From assembly GCF_007644045.2 (NCBI RefSeq), contig NZ_VMDW02000027.1:1-33218 (forward strand): 33,218 nt of DNA, in the 5' to 3' direction. Shown here one piece after another: positions 7,954 to 20,130 of this stretch. Source of the stretch: Vogesella urethralis. Lineage in GTDB: Bacteria > Pseudomonadota > Gammaproteobacteria > Burkholderiales > Chromobacteriaceae. A program made the position numbers and the translations under genes. How positions within the stretch are numbered: the first letter of the stretch is position 1; each line of letters starts with the position of its first letter. The notes below the pieces were generated by a model. The model saw only the letters and a list, made by a program, of their open reading frames with translations. It did not search any database and was not told the origin of the DNA.

Positions 7954-8433
7954 TTACGACGCGCCGTCGCTGTCGGCGTCCTGCGGCACGGCGGTGGTGT
8001 ATTTGCAGGTGTTGATCACCACTAGCGATTCGAACTCGCGCACGTGCGGGTTGTTCATCAGGTAGGTGCGGGCAAAGCGTTCGTAGTCGGCCATGTCGCG
8101 TACCAGCACCATCAGCACAAAATCCGGGCGGCCGGTGACGTTGTAGCACTCCATTACCTCGGGCGCGGCCAGCATGCTGGCCTTGAAGGCGTCCACCAGC
8201 GGCGTTTGCGCCCGCTGCAGCATCACGTTCACCACCAGGCGCAGGCTGCGGCCGAACAGCGCCGGGTCCACCAGCGCCACCTCGCGCCGGATGTGGCCAT
8301 CGGCGCGCAGCCGTTTCAGGCGGCGGGTGACGGCGGTAGGCGACAGGTTTACCGCCTCGGCCAGCGCGTCGTGGGTCTGGCGCGCGTCTTCTTGCAGCAG
8401 TGCCAGCAGCTTGCGGTCGTAGTTATCCAGCAT
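7954..8433 (-). CDS. Lrp/AsnC-family transcriptional regulator
   Basis: A 159-residue regulator. The helix-turn-helix is at about residues 1-50 (MLDNYDRKLLALLQEDAR, SPTAVTRRLKRLRADGHI) and the ligand-sensing RAM domain follows (CYNVTGRPDFVLMVLVRDM). The start at ATG 8433 is preferred because AGGAAAA lies about 8 bases upstream and family members begin this close to the helix-turn-helix; the frame stays open to 8490 without similarity. It is divergent from the EamA exporter at 8561, whose promoter region it shares. A regulator of this family controlling an adjacent amino-acid or metabolite exporter is common. Confidence 0.9.
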   Translation of the reverse strand: MLDNYDRKLLALLQEDARQTHDALAEAVNLSPTAVTRRLKRLRADGHIRREVALVDPALFGRSLRLVVNVMLQRAQTPLVDAFKASMLAAPEVMECYNVTGRPDFVLMVLVRDMADYERFARTYLMNNPHVREFESLVVINTCKYTTAVPQDADSDGAS

Positions 8434-8560
8434 GTCAGTTTTCCTGCATTGAATCGGCCAAAGTCGCAGCCTGGCTGCGCTGTCGTGCATGATAACGCAG
8501 CAGGTGGCGGCGGGGGCTTGCCTACACTGGCGCTATTGTCCTTGCTCCGGAATGCCCGCC

Positions 8561-9469
8561 ATGACCAGCGCCAGCCTCAGCCGCCGCCTTGCGGCCAACC
8601 TTGCCGACCTGTCCGCCAGCCGCTGGTTGCCTTATGCGCTGTTTGCCGGGCTGGTGACGATGTGGGCCTACAACTACGTGGTGATGAAGGTGACGCTGCA
8701 GGCCACCACGCCGCTGACGCACCTGATCCTGCGCACCAGCATCGGCAGCCTGACGCTGTTTGGCGTATTGCTGGCGCGCGGGCGGGCGCTGAAACCGCAG
8801 CGCTTGGGCGACGCCGCCAAGGTGGGGCTGATCACCACCTTTGCCTACGGCCTGACGGTGACGCTGGCGCTGGTGGCCGGCGCTGCCGGCCGCACCTCGG
8901 TGTTGGTGTTCACCATGCCGTTCTGGGTGGCGCTGCTGTCGCACTGGCTGCTGGGCGAGCCGTTTTCCGCTAATGCCCGCCGCGCGCTGGCAGCCGGTTT
9001 TGCCGGTCTGATGCTGATCGTGGCGCCGTGGCAGCTGCACGGCGGCGTGCTGCCGATGCTGCTGGCGGTACTGGCCGGCCTGTTGTGGGCGCTGGGTTCG
9101 GTGCTGACCAAACGGGCGGCGCAGAACGGCCCGCTGGACAGCCTGAATTTTTCCGGCTGGCAGGCGCTGATCGGCCTGGCGCCGTTGCCGCTGCTGCTGC
9201 CGTTTGCCGACTTTGCCGGTATCCAGTGGTCGGTACCCTTTGTGCTGGGGCTGGTGTATTCGGGGGTGTTTTCCAGCGCCGTGGGCTGGCTGGCCTGGCT
9301 GTGGCTGCTGCGCCGCCTGCCGGCGTCTACCCTCAGCTTCAACGCGCTGGTGATTCCGGTGCTGGCTGTGGGCATGGCCGCCAGCAGCCTGGGCGAGTGG
9401 CCGGGCCCGGCCGAGCTGGCCGGCATGGTGCTGATCGGTACCGGCATTTTGCTGATCTCGCGCCGTTAA
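8561..9469 (+). CDS. EamA/DMT-family exporter
   Basis: A 302-residue protein with about ten hydrophobic helices in two tandem EamA repeats: the first begins near LPYALFAGLVTMWAYNYVVM, the second near MLLAVLAGLLWALGSVLTK. The family mostly exports amino acids and small metabolites through the inner membrane. Start taken at ATG 8561 (MTSASLSRR) because CCGGA lies 9 bases upstream; the ATG at 8552 is too close to that site. Codons 11-17 contain a copy of the dispersed GCGGCCAACCTTG word. Divergent from the Lrp regulator, which is the likely controller. The substrate is not predictable from sequence. Confidence 0.87.
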   Translation: MTSASLSRRLAANLADLSASRWLPYALFAGLVTMWAYNYVVMKVTLQATTPLTHLILRTSIGSLTLFGVLLARGRALKPQRLGDAAKVGLITTFAYGLTVTLALVAGAAGRTSVLVFTMPFWVALLSHWLLGEPFSANARRALAAGFAGLMLIVAPWQLHGGVLPMLLAVLAGLLWALGSVLTKRAAQNGPLDSLNFSGWQALIGLAPLPLLLPFADFAGIQWSVPFVLGLVYSGVFSSAVGWLAWLWLLRRLPASTLSFNALVIPVLAVGMAASSLGEWPGPAELAGMVLIGTGILLISRR

Positions 9470-9529
9470 GCCGCTAAAGCCCTGTGCGTGGCAGGGCCTT
9501 GTCGGCAGGCGGGGGCCGGGGCCGGCCTC

Positions 9530-9535
9530 TATAAT
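9530..9535 (+). promoter_or_regulatory. TATAAT -10 box before the hybrid kinase
   Basis: A perfect TATAAT lies 47 bases before the kinase ATG. No good -35 hexamer is found 16-18 bases upstream (TTGTCG at 9499 is too far), so it may depend on an activator or be chance. A dispersed-word copy (GCGGCCAAC, 9555-9563) falls in the untranslated leader this would produce. Confidence 0.4.
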
Positions 9536-9582
9536 GGCCGCAACCTCTACTGTTGCGGCCAACCCGGCTGCCCCGCGCCCCG

Positions 9583-13236
<3,654 letters not shown>

Positions 13237-13241
13237 ACGCC

Positions 13242-14231
13242 ATGCCCCCCACCGACACCCGCCCGCTATTGCTGCTGGTTGACGACGAGCCCACCAACCT
13301 GCAGGTACTGCGCCACATCCTGCAGGACCATTACCGGCTGCAGTTTGCCCGCGACGGCGACAAGGCGCTGCAACTGGCGCAGCGCGAACAGCCGGCGCTG
13401 ATCCTGCTGGACGTGATGATGCCGGGCATGACCGGGCTGGAAGCGTGCCGCCGGCTGAAGGCCGACCCGGCCACGGCGCGCATTCCGGTGATCTTCGTCA
13501 CCGCGCTGTCCGACAGCCACGCCGAGAGCGAAGGCTTTGCCGCCGGCGCGGTGGACTACATCACCAAGCCGGTCAGCCCGCCCATCGTGCTGGCGCGGGT
13601 GCGTACCCACTTGTCGCTGGTGCGGGTGGAGGAATTGCGCGAGACGCGGCTGCAGATCATCCGCCGCCTGGGCCGCGCCGCCGAATTCAAAGACAACGAA
13701 ACCGGCCTGCACGTGATCCGCATGAGCCACTACGCGCGCGAGCTGGCGTTGGCTGCCGGCCAGCCCGTGGCCTGGGCCGACGAGCTGCTGGACGCGGCGC
13801 CAATGCACGATATCGGCAAGATCGGCATCCCCGACGCCATCCTGCAAAAGCCCGGCAAACTGGACGCCGACGAGTGGCGCATCATGCAGACCCACGCCGA
13901 AATCGGCGCCCGCATCATGGGCGACGACCGCTCCAGCCTGCTGCAGATGGCGGCCACCATCGCGCACTGCCACCACGAGCGCTGGGATGGTAGCGGCTAC
14001 CCGCAGCGCCTGGCCGGCGAGGCCATCCCCTTGGCCGCCCGCATCGTGGCCATTGCCGACGTGTTCGACGCGCTGACCAGCGTGCGGCCGTACAAGGCGG
14101 CGTGGACGATAGAGGCGGCACTGGCGCACATCGCCGCCGAAGCCGGCAAGCACTTCGACCCGGTGTTGGTGGCGCATTTTCTGGCCATCGAGCCGGTACT
14201 GCGGCAGATCCAGGCGCGCTGGGCCGAGTAG
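13242..14231 (+). CDS. Response regulator with HD-GYP domain (putative c-di-GMP phosphodiesterase)
   Basis: A 329-residue, two-domain protein. Residues 8-125 form a receiver with the acidic pair D14-D15, phospho-acceptor D57 (LLDVMMPG) and K of ITKPVSPP. Residues ~140-320 form an HD-GYP domain with the HD pair H189-D190 (MHDIGKIGIPD) and the GYP motif HHERWDGSGYP (244-254), all intact, so activity against cyclic-di-GMP is predicted. This architecture resembles RpfG. It begins 5 bases after the kinase stop and must be co-transcribed and probably translationally coupled with it, so the upstream HPt domain is its likely phosphate donor. A shared hairpin terminator follows. Confidence 0.93.
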   Translation: MPPTDTRPLLLLVDDEPTNLQVLRHILQDHYRLQFARDGDKALQLAQREQPALILLDVMMPGMTGLEACRRLKADPATARIPVIFVTALSDSHAESEGFAAGAVDYITKPVSPPIVLARVRTHLSLVRVEELRETRLQIIRRLGRAAEFKDNETGLHVIRMSHYARELALAAGQPVAWADELLDAAPMHDIGKIGIPDAILQKPGKLDADEWRIMQTHAEIGARIMGDDRSSLLQMAATIAHCHHERWDGSGYPQRLAGEAIPLAARIVAIADVFDALTSVRPYKAAWTIEAALAHIAAEAGKHFDPVLVAHFLAIEPVLRQIQARWAE

Positions 14232-14240
14232 GCCCGCAAA

Positions 14241-14268
14241 AAAACGGCCCGCTGACGCGGGCCGTTTT
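14241..14268. terminator. Bidirectional terminator between HD-GYP and chemoreceptor genes
   Basis: AAAACGGCCCGC (14241-14252) pairs perfectly with GCGGGCCGTTTT (14257-14268) across a 4-base loop, with T runs on both strands. It sits between two convergent genes and can serve both. Confidence 0.9.
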
Positions 14269-14314
14269 ACCGTGTGGCGGGCATTGGCCCACGCCACACC
14301 ACAGCACAACCGGC

Positions 14315-15943
14315 CTACACCTGGAAGCGGCCCACCAGCTTCTGCATGCGCAGTGCGACTTGCTCCATGGTATCGGCCGTATGCGTGGTTTGCAGCGCGG
14401 TGTTAGCTACCTCCTGCGCGTGGCCCACGACGCTTTCGATGCGTTGCGCCACTTCGGTCGAGGCCTGTGATTGCTGCTGCAGCGCGCTGCTCAGTTCTTC
14501 GACAATACCGGCAATCTGCTGCGACATATTGCGAAGGCTGGCCACGCTTTCGCCGGCGGCACGGGCGTCGGTCACGCTGCTGTTCACCATATTGACGCCG
14601 TTGCCAACCTCGGCCACCACCTGCTGGGTGGACTGCTGGATGCTGGTGACCATGCCCACGATCTCGTTGGTGGATTGTGCGGTGCGCTCCGCCAGCTTGC
14701 GTACTTCGTCGGCTACCACGGCAAAACCACGCCCCATCTCGCCGGCGCGGGCGGCTTCAATGGCAGCGTTCAGCGCCAGCAGGTTGGTCTGGTCGGCAAT
14801 GTCCTTGATCACCGCCACGATGGTGGAGATGCGGGCAGAATCGCCTTGCAACTGGTTGATGCGCTGAGCGGCGGCGGTCACCACGCCGGCCACTTCCTGC
14901 GTCCGTTTGATCAGGTCCTGCAGCATGGCGTAGCCCTGCAGCGCCTGTTCGTCGGAGGTGCGCGTCAGGCTGGCCGCCGACTCGGTATTGCTGGCCACGT
15001 GGCTGATGGACACGGTCAGCTGTTCGGTGTTGGCCGCAATGCCGGAGGCGGCTTCGCTTTGCAGGCTGACGGCGGTTTCCATGTCTTTCACCGAGTGGTG
15101 CAGCTGTTGCGACGATTGCAGCAGGGTGTGGGCACTGTCGCGGGTTTCCAGCATGGCTTCGCGCAGCTGGTGCTGCATGCGCGACATGGCCTGGATCATC
15201 TGGCCGATTTCGTCGCGGGTTACCGCTGGCATGGCGCTGCACAGATTGCCTTCGGCGATGTGGCTGGCGGCGTCGATGGTGTCACGCAGGCGGCGGCTGA
15301 TGCGCTGTGCCATCAGGAACGACACCAGAATAGCCAGTAGCAGGGCCAGTACCAGGGCGCTATTACCTACCAGCAGCGTGCTGGATACCGAGTCGCGGGC
15401 GTTGGTGGCGGCCTGGGCGGCGTACTCGTGTTTGAGCTTGCCCAGCTTGTCGGTCTGGTCGCGCAGCTGGTTGGCAAGCGTTACCCATTCTTTCTTGGAC
15501 AGTGCCAGCGCTTCGGCTTCCTTGCCCTGGCTGCGCAGCGCCAGGGCTTGTTCGACCGCAGCCCGGTACGCGGCAGCGGCGGCCACGGTAGCCTGGTGAG
15601 TCTGGCGTTCTTCGTCGGTGGTGATCAGTGGCTCGTAGGCTTTGAGCGCCTCGGCCAGTTTGCCGTCCAGCTCTTGCAGCGACTTGGCCAGCTTGGCTTG
15701 TTCTTCCGGCGTGGTGGCCAACAGCATCTCCAGGCTGCGGACACGGTAACGCAAACGCAGCTGGCTGATGTCGCCAGTAGCCTCGATCGAGGGCAGGGCA
15801 TTGTCGGCAACGGCCTGTACCGATTGCCGGATACTGCCCACTTGCCACAGCAGGAACAGCATGGCCAGCACCAGGATGCCGCCACTGAGCACAAAATTCA
15901 CCATGAACTTGCCGCGCATGGTCAGGTTGTCGATAAAACGCAT
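14315..15943 (-). CDS. Methyl-accepting chemotaxis protein (4-helix-bundle type)
   Basis: A 542-residue chemoreceptor. Membrane segment 1 is at about residues 13-33 ([19 protein letters not shown]), followed by a ~155-residue helical periplasmic domain of 4HB_MCP type and membrane segment 2 near 190-212. A HAMP linker follows ([20 protein letters not shown]), then the signalling hairpin with its conserved tip, [19 protein letters not shown] and [18 protein letters not shown]. The tip binds CheA/CheW. No C-terminal CheR-docking pentapeptide is present (ends VGRFQV). GGAGAGAC lies just before the ATG at 15943. It is convergent with the HD-GYP gene and appears monocistronic. The ligand is unknown; 4HB domains often sense small organic acids or amino acids. 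Confidence 0.93.
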   Translation of the reverse strand: MRFIDNLTMRGKFMVNFVLSGGILVLAMLFLLWQVGSIRQSVQAVADNALPSIEATGDISQLRLRYRVRSLEMLLATTPEEQAKLAKSLQELDGKLAEALKAYEPLITTDEERQTHQATVAAAAAYRAAVEQALALRSQGKEAEALALSKKEWVTLANQLRDQTDKLGKLKHEYAAQAATNARDSVSSTLLVGNSALVLALLLAILVSFLMAQRISRRLRDTIDAASHIAEGNLCSAMPAVTRDEIGQMIQAMSRMQHQLREAMLETRDSAHTLLQSSQQLHHSVKDMETAVSLQSEAASGIAANTEQLTVSISHVASNTESAASLTRTSDEQALQGYAMLQDLIKRTQEVAGVVTAAAQRINQLQGDSARISTIVAVIKDIADQTNLLALNAAIEAARAGEMGRGFAVVADEVRKLAERTAQSTNEIVGMVTSIQQSTQQVVAEVGNGVNMVNSSVTDARAAGESVASLRNMSQQIAGIVEELSSALQQQSQASTEVAQRIESVVGHAQEVANTALQTTHTADTMEQVALRMQKLVGRFQV

Positions 15944-15984
15944 CGTGTCTCTCCGTCGATTTATTTTTTTGTATTTCCTTTTAG

Positions 15985-15990
15985 ATCATA
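15985..15990 (-). promoter_or_regulatory. Possible -10 box of the chemoreceptor gene
   Basis: On the minus strand TATGAT lies about 42 bases before the ATG, with GTGATA 16 bases further upstream as a weak -35. I see no match to the flagellar sigma-28 pattern. Tentative. Confidence 0.3.
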
Positions 15991-16105
15991 GTGGTCTTTG
16001 CCGATTTATCACTATCAAGTGCGGTTGGGCAGACCCCTTTGGGGCGGTGGTGGGGAGACGTATGGTGGTGGGGTGCCCAGGGCGCCGCCAGAGATGGCGG
16101 CCGGC

Positions 16106-16145
16106 AAAAAACACGCCCCCGGCCGGTGTGACACGGCAGGGGGCG
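16106..16145 (-). terminator. Terminator of the ABC-F gene
   Basis: Read on the minus strand, CGCCCCC and GGGGGCG (16139-16145 and 16114-16120) form a stem across an 18-base loop, followed by TGTTTTTT. It lies 21 bases beyond the stop codon of the ABC-F gene. Confidence 0.75.
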
Positions 16146-16165
16146 GGCGGGGTGACGGAAGGGGC

Positions 16166-17833
16166 TTAGCGCTTGCCGGCGGCTTGTTCGCGGCGGCGTT
16201 TGGCTTCTTCCAGCAGGTACACTTGGTAGTCGTCCAGGTCGCCTTCGAAGTCGCTGACCCCGCCGCGCGAGACCAGCCAGAACTCGTCGCACACGGCGCG
16301 CAGCAGCGCACGGTCGTGGCTGACCAGCATCACCGAGCCTTCGAATTCGTTCAGCGCCACGCTCAGCGCCTCGCGGGTGGCGAGGTCGAGGTGGTTGGTC
16401 GGTTCATCCAGCAGCAGCAGGTTGGGGCGCAGCCACACGATCATGCACAGCACCAAGCGCGCTTTTTCGCCGCCGCTCATGCTGCCCACGGGCTGCTTGA
16501 CCATGTCGCCGCTGAAGTTGAAGGTGCCCAGGAAGTTGCGCAGGCCTTGCTCGCGGCAGTCGGCTGCAGGCGGGCGCAGCGCGGCAGGGGTGTCGCGCGC
16601 CAGGCGCAGCATGTGTTGCAGCGGGTCGTCTTCCGGGCGCAGCACGTCCAGCTCCTGCTGCGAAAAGTAGCCAATGCTCAGGCCCTTGCCGCGAATGACT
16701 TCGCCGCTGACCGGGCGCAGCGCCTCGGCCACGGTTTTCACCAGCGTGGATTTGCCCTGGCCGTTGGCGCCCAGGATGCCGATACGCTGGCCGGCCAGCA
16801 CCGAGCGGCGTACGCCTTGCACGATCACCGTCGGCGGCGTGCCAGCCGGCGCGTCGTTCGGCGCCGGGTAGCCGAAGGCGGCTTCGTTCAGCGTCAGCAT
16901 CGGGTTGGGTAGGCTGGATGGCTCTTTGAATTCGAACTGGAATTCGGCGTCGGCCAGTACCGGCGCGATTTTTTCCATGCGCTCCAGTGCCTTCACCCGG
17001 CTTTGCGCCTGCTTGGCCTTGCTGGCCTTGGCCTTGAAGCGGTCGATGAACTTCTGCAGGTGGGCGATCTTTTCCTGCTGCTTGGCCTGCGCGGCCTGCT
17101 GCAGCACCATCTGCTCGGCGCGCATGTCTTCGAACTTGCTGTAGTTGCCGCCGTAGCGCACCAGCCGGCCGTGGTCGATGTGCAGCGTGACGTTGGTGAT
17201 GGCGTCCAGGAATTCGCGGTCGTGGCTGATTACCACCAGGGTGCCGGCGTATTGCTTCAGCCACGCTTCCAGCCACACCAAGGCGTCCAGGTCCAGGTGG
17301 TTGGTGGGTTCGTCCAGCAGTAGCAGGTCGGACGGGCACATCAGGGCACGGGCCAGCTGCAGGCGCATGCGCCAGCCGCCGGAAAAGCTGTTTACCGGGC
17401 GCTGCAGCTCGGCCACGCTAAAACCCAGGCCCAGAATCAGCGCCTGGGCGCGGGCGGGGGCGTCGTGCGCGCCGGCGTCGTTCAGCGCGGTATAGGCGTG
17501 CGCCATGCGCATGTAGTCGTCGCCCGCTTCGGCTGCTGCCACTTCCTGCTGCGCGGCCAGCAGCGCGGTATCGCCTTCTACTACAAAGTCGGTAGCGCTT
17601 TGCGCGGTTTCCGGCATGTCCTGCGCCACTTGCGCCATGCGCCATTGCGCCGGGATGTGAAAGTCGCCGCCGTCTTCGTGCAGGCTGCCGTTGAGCACGG
17701 CAAACAGCGACGATTTGCCGGCGCCGTTGCGGCCAACCAGGCCCACTTTCTCACCCGGGTTCAGGGTAACGGTGGCGCCATCCAGCAACAGCTTGCTGCC
17801 GCGACGCAGTACGACGTTTTTGAGTGTGATCAT
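16166..17833 (-). CDS. yheS: ABC-F family ATPase (YheS type)
   Basis: A 555-residue soluble protein with two ABC ATPase domains and no membrane segments, the ABC-F plan; such proteins act on the ribosome. Domain 1 has Walker A GRNGAGKS (34-41), signature FSGGWRMRL and LLLLDEPTNHLD. The linker contains FIDRFKAKASKAKQAQSR, typical of YheS. Domain 2 has GANGQGKST, MSGGEKARL and again LLLLDEPTNHLD. Start taken at ATG 17833 (MITLKNVVLRRG), which aligns with the E. coli YheS N-terminus; the frame stays open to 18073 without similarity. It ends soon after domain 2, so it lacks most of the C-terminal extension found in the ~637-residue E. coli protein. Upstream on the same strand is a LysR gene, 139 bases away. 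Confidence 0.9.
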   Translation of the reverse strand: MITLKNVVLRRGSKLLLDGATVTLNPGEKVGLVGRNGAGKSSLFAVLNGSLHEDGGDFHIPAQWRMAQVAQDMPETAQSATDFVVEGDTALLAAQQEVAAAEAGDDYMRMAHAYTALNDAGAHDAPARAQALILGLGFSVAELQRPVNSFSGGWRMRLQLARALMCPSDLLLLDEPTNHLDLDALVWLEAWLKQYAGTLVVISHDREFLDAITNVTLHIDHGRLVRYGGNYSKFEDMRAEQMVLQQAAQAKQQEKIAHLQKFIDRFKAKASKAKQAQSRVKALERMEKIAPVLADAEFQFEFKEPSSLPNPMLTLNEAAFGYPAPNDAPAGTPPTVIVQGVRRSVLAGQRIGILGANGQGKSTLVKTVAEALRPVSGEVIRGKGLSIGYFSQQELDVLRPEDDPLQHMLRLARDTPAALRPPAADCREQGLRNFLGTFNFSGDMVKQPVGSMSGGEKARLVLCMIVWLRPNLLLLDEPTNHLDLATREALSVALNEFEGSVMLVSHDRALLRAVCDEFWLVSRGGVSDFEGDLDDYQVYLLEEAKRRREQAAGKR

Positions 17834-17899
17834 GAATGCAGCCGCCAGGCGACCCGAAAAGGTAAAGCCGCACTGGCGCAGGGCCGGGTAACGACAGGG

Positions 17900-17919
17900 G
17901 GCGGCCAGGGTTGGCCGCC
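17900..17919 (-). terminator. Hairpin after the LysR gene, built from the GCGGCCA word
   Basis: GGCGGCCA (17900-17907) pairs with TGGCCGCC (17912-17919) across a 4-base loop, 53 bases beyond the LysR stop at 17973. No T run follows, so a role as terminator is only possible. It includes a copy of the dispersed word (GTTGGCCGC). Confidence 0.4.
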
Positions 17920-17972
17920 GTGCAGCGCTGCCCGTCACAGGCAGCAGGGCGGCATGGTACCACGGGCGGGTG

Positions 17973-18854
17973 TCAGCCCGCCGGCGCCCGTGCCAGCAGC
18001 CACTGCTGCACGGTGGCGACGCCGGGCGGGCCGTCCGGCCGCATGGCCAGCGCGTAGGCAAAACCGTTGCCAAACGGCGGCCCCAGCGGTGCCAGCACGC
18101 GGCCGCTGGCCAGCTCTTCGTGCAGCAGCGTCACGTCGCCCAGCGTGACGCCAAAGCCTTGCACTGCGGCGTTCATCGCCTGGTCCAGCGTGTCGAACAC
18201 TGTGCCGCGGCGGTAGTCCACCGTGCTTTCCTGGCGCTGCGCCAGCCATTGCCGCCAGTCGCGCTTGTCCAGCGACGGGTGTAGCAGCGGGAAGTGTGCC
18301 AGGTCGGCGGCCTGCTGCAATGGTTGGCCGCAACGCGCCAGCAGCTCGGGGGCGATCACCGGCGTCAGCTGTTCGCGGAACAGCAGCGTGTCCAGCGCGC
18401 CCAGCGCGGTATGCGGCTTGTACACCACCGCCAGGTCGAAGTCTTCGCGGGCGAAGTTGACGTCGTGGTCGTGGCTGCTGCACAGCTGGATGGGGATGTC
18501 GGGGTGCTGGCCGTTGAAGTCGCGTAGCGCCGCCAGCAGCCAGCGCACCACGCAGCTGGGCGCCTTGATGTTGACCGGCGTGCTCAGCATGGCGGTGGCG
18601 TCCAGGCCTTGCTCCAGCACGCCGAAGGCGCGCTGCACGTAGCCGTGCAGCATCTCGCCACGCGGCGTTAGCCGCAGGCTGCGCGCAAAGCGGTGGAACA
18701 GCTCGTAGCCCAGATGCGCTTCCAGCAGCGCCACCTGCTTGCTGACCGCGCCCTGGGTCAGGCACAGCTCGTTGGCGGCGCGGGTAAAGCTTTGGTGGCG
18801 GGCGGCGGCATCGAACACCGATAGCGCGTACAGCGGCAGGGTGGGGCGGGGCAT
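17973..18854 (-). CDS. LysR-family regulator (GcvA-like), divergent from the aminotransferase operon
   Basis: A 293-residue regulator. The N-terminus LYALSVFDAAARHQSFTRAA with CLTQGAVSKQVALLEAHLG is the LysR helix-turn-helix in its GcvA-like form. The rest is the effector domain (LLFREQLTPVIAPELL, GFGVTLGDVTLLHEEL). Transcribed away from the aminotransferase operon starting at 18966; the 111-base divergent gap holds two inverted repeats (18864-18886 and 18896-18908) that are good operator candidates. By the usual LysR arrangement it should control that operon and itself. Inducer unknown, plausibly an amino acid. Confidence 0.92.
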   Translation of the reverse strand: MPRPTLPLYALSVFDAAARHQSFTRAANELCLTQGAVSKQVALLEAHLGYELFHRFARSLRLTPRGEMLHGYVQRAFGVLEQGLDATAMLSTPVNIKAPSCVVRWLLAALRDFNGQHPDIPIQLCSSHDHDVNFAREDFDLAVVYKPHTALGALDTLLFREQLTPVIAPELLARCGQPLQQAADLAHFPLLHPSLDKRDWRQWLAQRQESTVDYRRGTVFDTLDQAMNAAVQGFGVTLGDVTLLHEELASGRVLAPLGPPFGNGFAYALAMRPDGPPGVATVQQWLLARAPAG

Positions 18855-18863
18855 GGCGGCTCC

Positions 18864-18886
18864 ATGGCTGAGAAATTCTCGGCCAT
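18864..18886. promoter_or_regulatory. Inverted repeat, candidate LysR operator 1
   Basis: ATGGCTGAGAA (18864-18874) and TTCTCGGCCAT (18876-18886) are inverted around a single A, with 10 of 11 positions pairing. It lies 10 bases before the LysR start codon, a position suited to autorepression. Confidence 0.5.
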
Positions 18887-18895
18887 GATATGCCT

Positions 18896-18908
18896 ACAAA
18901 TCGTTTGT
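18896..18908. promoter_or_regulatory. Inverted repeat, candidate LysR operator 2
   Basis: ACAAA-TCG-TTTGT is a perfect interrupted palindrome containing the T-N11-A spacing common in LysR boxes. It lies 58 bases before the aminotransferase ATG, where an activator site would be expected. Confidence 0.5.
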
Positions 18909-18965
18909 CGCATAGTGCGGCCTGCGGTTGAATGGCGGCACAACATCACACACTTGAGTCGCGCC

Positions 18966-20120
18966 ATGCACACCCCGTTCACCCCGCAGTCCAAGCTGCC
19001 CCACGTGGGCACCACCATCTTCACCGTCATCGGCCAGTTGGCCGCGCAACACCAGGCCATCAACCTGTCGCAGGGTGCGCCCAACTTTGCCTGCAGCGAC
19101 ACGCTGGTGCGCTATGCGCACGAGGCGATGCAGGCCGGGCACAATCAGTACGCGCCGATGAGCGGCCTGCCGGCGCTGCGCGAGGCCATCGCCGCCAAGG
19201 TGGCCACCCTGTACGGCCAGCATTACCACCCGGACAGCGAGGTGACGGTGATGGCCAGCGCCAGCGAGGCGCTGTTTTCGGCGATAACGGCGCTGGTGCA
19301 CCCGGGCGACGAGGTGATCGTGTTCGAGCCGGCGTTCGACAGCTACATCCCGATGATCGAGCTACAAGGCGCGCGCGCCGTGGTGGTGAAGCTGGCCGCG
19401 CCCGACTTTGCCATCCCGTGGGACGAGGTGGCCGCGCGCATCACGCCGCGTACCCGCATGATGGTGCTGAACACGCCGCACAACCCCACCGGCACCGTGC
19501 TGGGCGCCGCCGACGCCGCCCGCCTGCAGGCGCTGACCGCCGGCACCGACATCGTCATCCTGTCGGACGAGGTGTACGAGCACGTGGTGTTCGACGGCCA
19601 GCTGCACCACAGCATGAGCCGCTACCCGGCGCTGGCCGAGCGCGCCGTGGTGGTGACCTCGTTCGGCAAGACCTTCCACGTCACCGGCTGGCGCGTCGGC
19701 TACTGCCTGGCGCCGGCGGCGCTGATGGACGAGATCCGCAAGGTGCACCAGTTCGCCATGTTTGCCGCCGACACGCCGATGCAGCACGCGCTGGCGCGGC
19801 TGATGGCCGAGCCCGGGCACTACCTGGGCCTGGCTGCCTTCTACCAGCGCAAGCGCGATCTGCTGGTGTCGGCACTGGCCGGCAGCCGCCTGCAGCTGTT
19901 GCCCAGCCACGGCAGCTTCTTCCTGCTGGCGGGCTACGGCCACCTGTCGGACGAGCCCGACAGCCAGCTGGTGCAGCGCCTGATTACCGAACACGGCGTG
20001 GCCACCATTCCGGTGTCGGCTTTCTATGGCGACGGCACCGACCAGCGCCTGATCCGCCTGTCGTTCGCCAAAGACGACACCACCCTGCTGGCCGGCGCCG
20101 AGCGCCTGTGCCGGCTGTAA
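18966..20120 (+). CDS. ybdL: PLP-dependent aminotransferase (YbdL-type methionine/aromatic transaminase)
   Basis: A 384-residue fold-type I aminotransferase, close to the 386 residues of E. coli YbdL. The N-terminal SKLPHVGTTIFTVIG with INLSQGAPNF is characteristic of the YbdL / kynurenine aminotransferase / glutamine transaminase K group. The PLP lysine is K235 (SFGKTFHVTGWRVGY) and NTPHNPTGTV carries the PLP-contacting asparagine. The start at ATG 18966 matches the family N-terminus; a frame open from 18864 would read through both operators. YbdL prefers methionine and also uses His and Phe, so a similar range is inferred. First gene of a three-gene operon: the next ATG follows 10 bases after the stop. 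Confidence 0.9.
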   Translation: MHTPFTPQSKLPHVGTTIFTVIGQLAAQHQAINLSQGAPNFACSDTLVRYAHEAMQAGHNQYAPMSGLPALREAIAAKVATLYGQHYHPDSEVTVMASASEALFSAITALVHPGDEVIVFEPAFDSYIPMIELQGARAVVVKLAAPDFAIPWDEVAARITPRTRMMVLNTPHNPTGTVLGAADAARLQALTAGTDIVILSDEVYEHVVFDGQLHHSMSRYPALAERAVVVTSFGKTFHVTGWRVGYCLAPAALMDEIRKVHQFAMFAADTPMQHALARLMAEPGHYLGLAAFYQRKRDLLVSALAGSRLQLLPSHGSFFLLAGYGHLSDEPDSQLVQRLITEHGVATIPVSAFYGDGTDQRLIRLSFAKDDTTLLAGAERLCRL

Positions 20121-20130
20121 GGAGCGTGCG

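Noticed and set aside
9479-9497. Terminator after the EamA exporter (GCCCTG/CAGGGC)
   Set aside because: Only a 6-bp stem with a 7-base loop and no T run; kept out of the feature list.
17834-18073. Longer N-terminus of the ABC-F protein by 80 codons
   Set aside because: The extra residues are unlike ABC-F proteins and would overlap the LysR gene; ATG 17833 aligns with the known YheS start.
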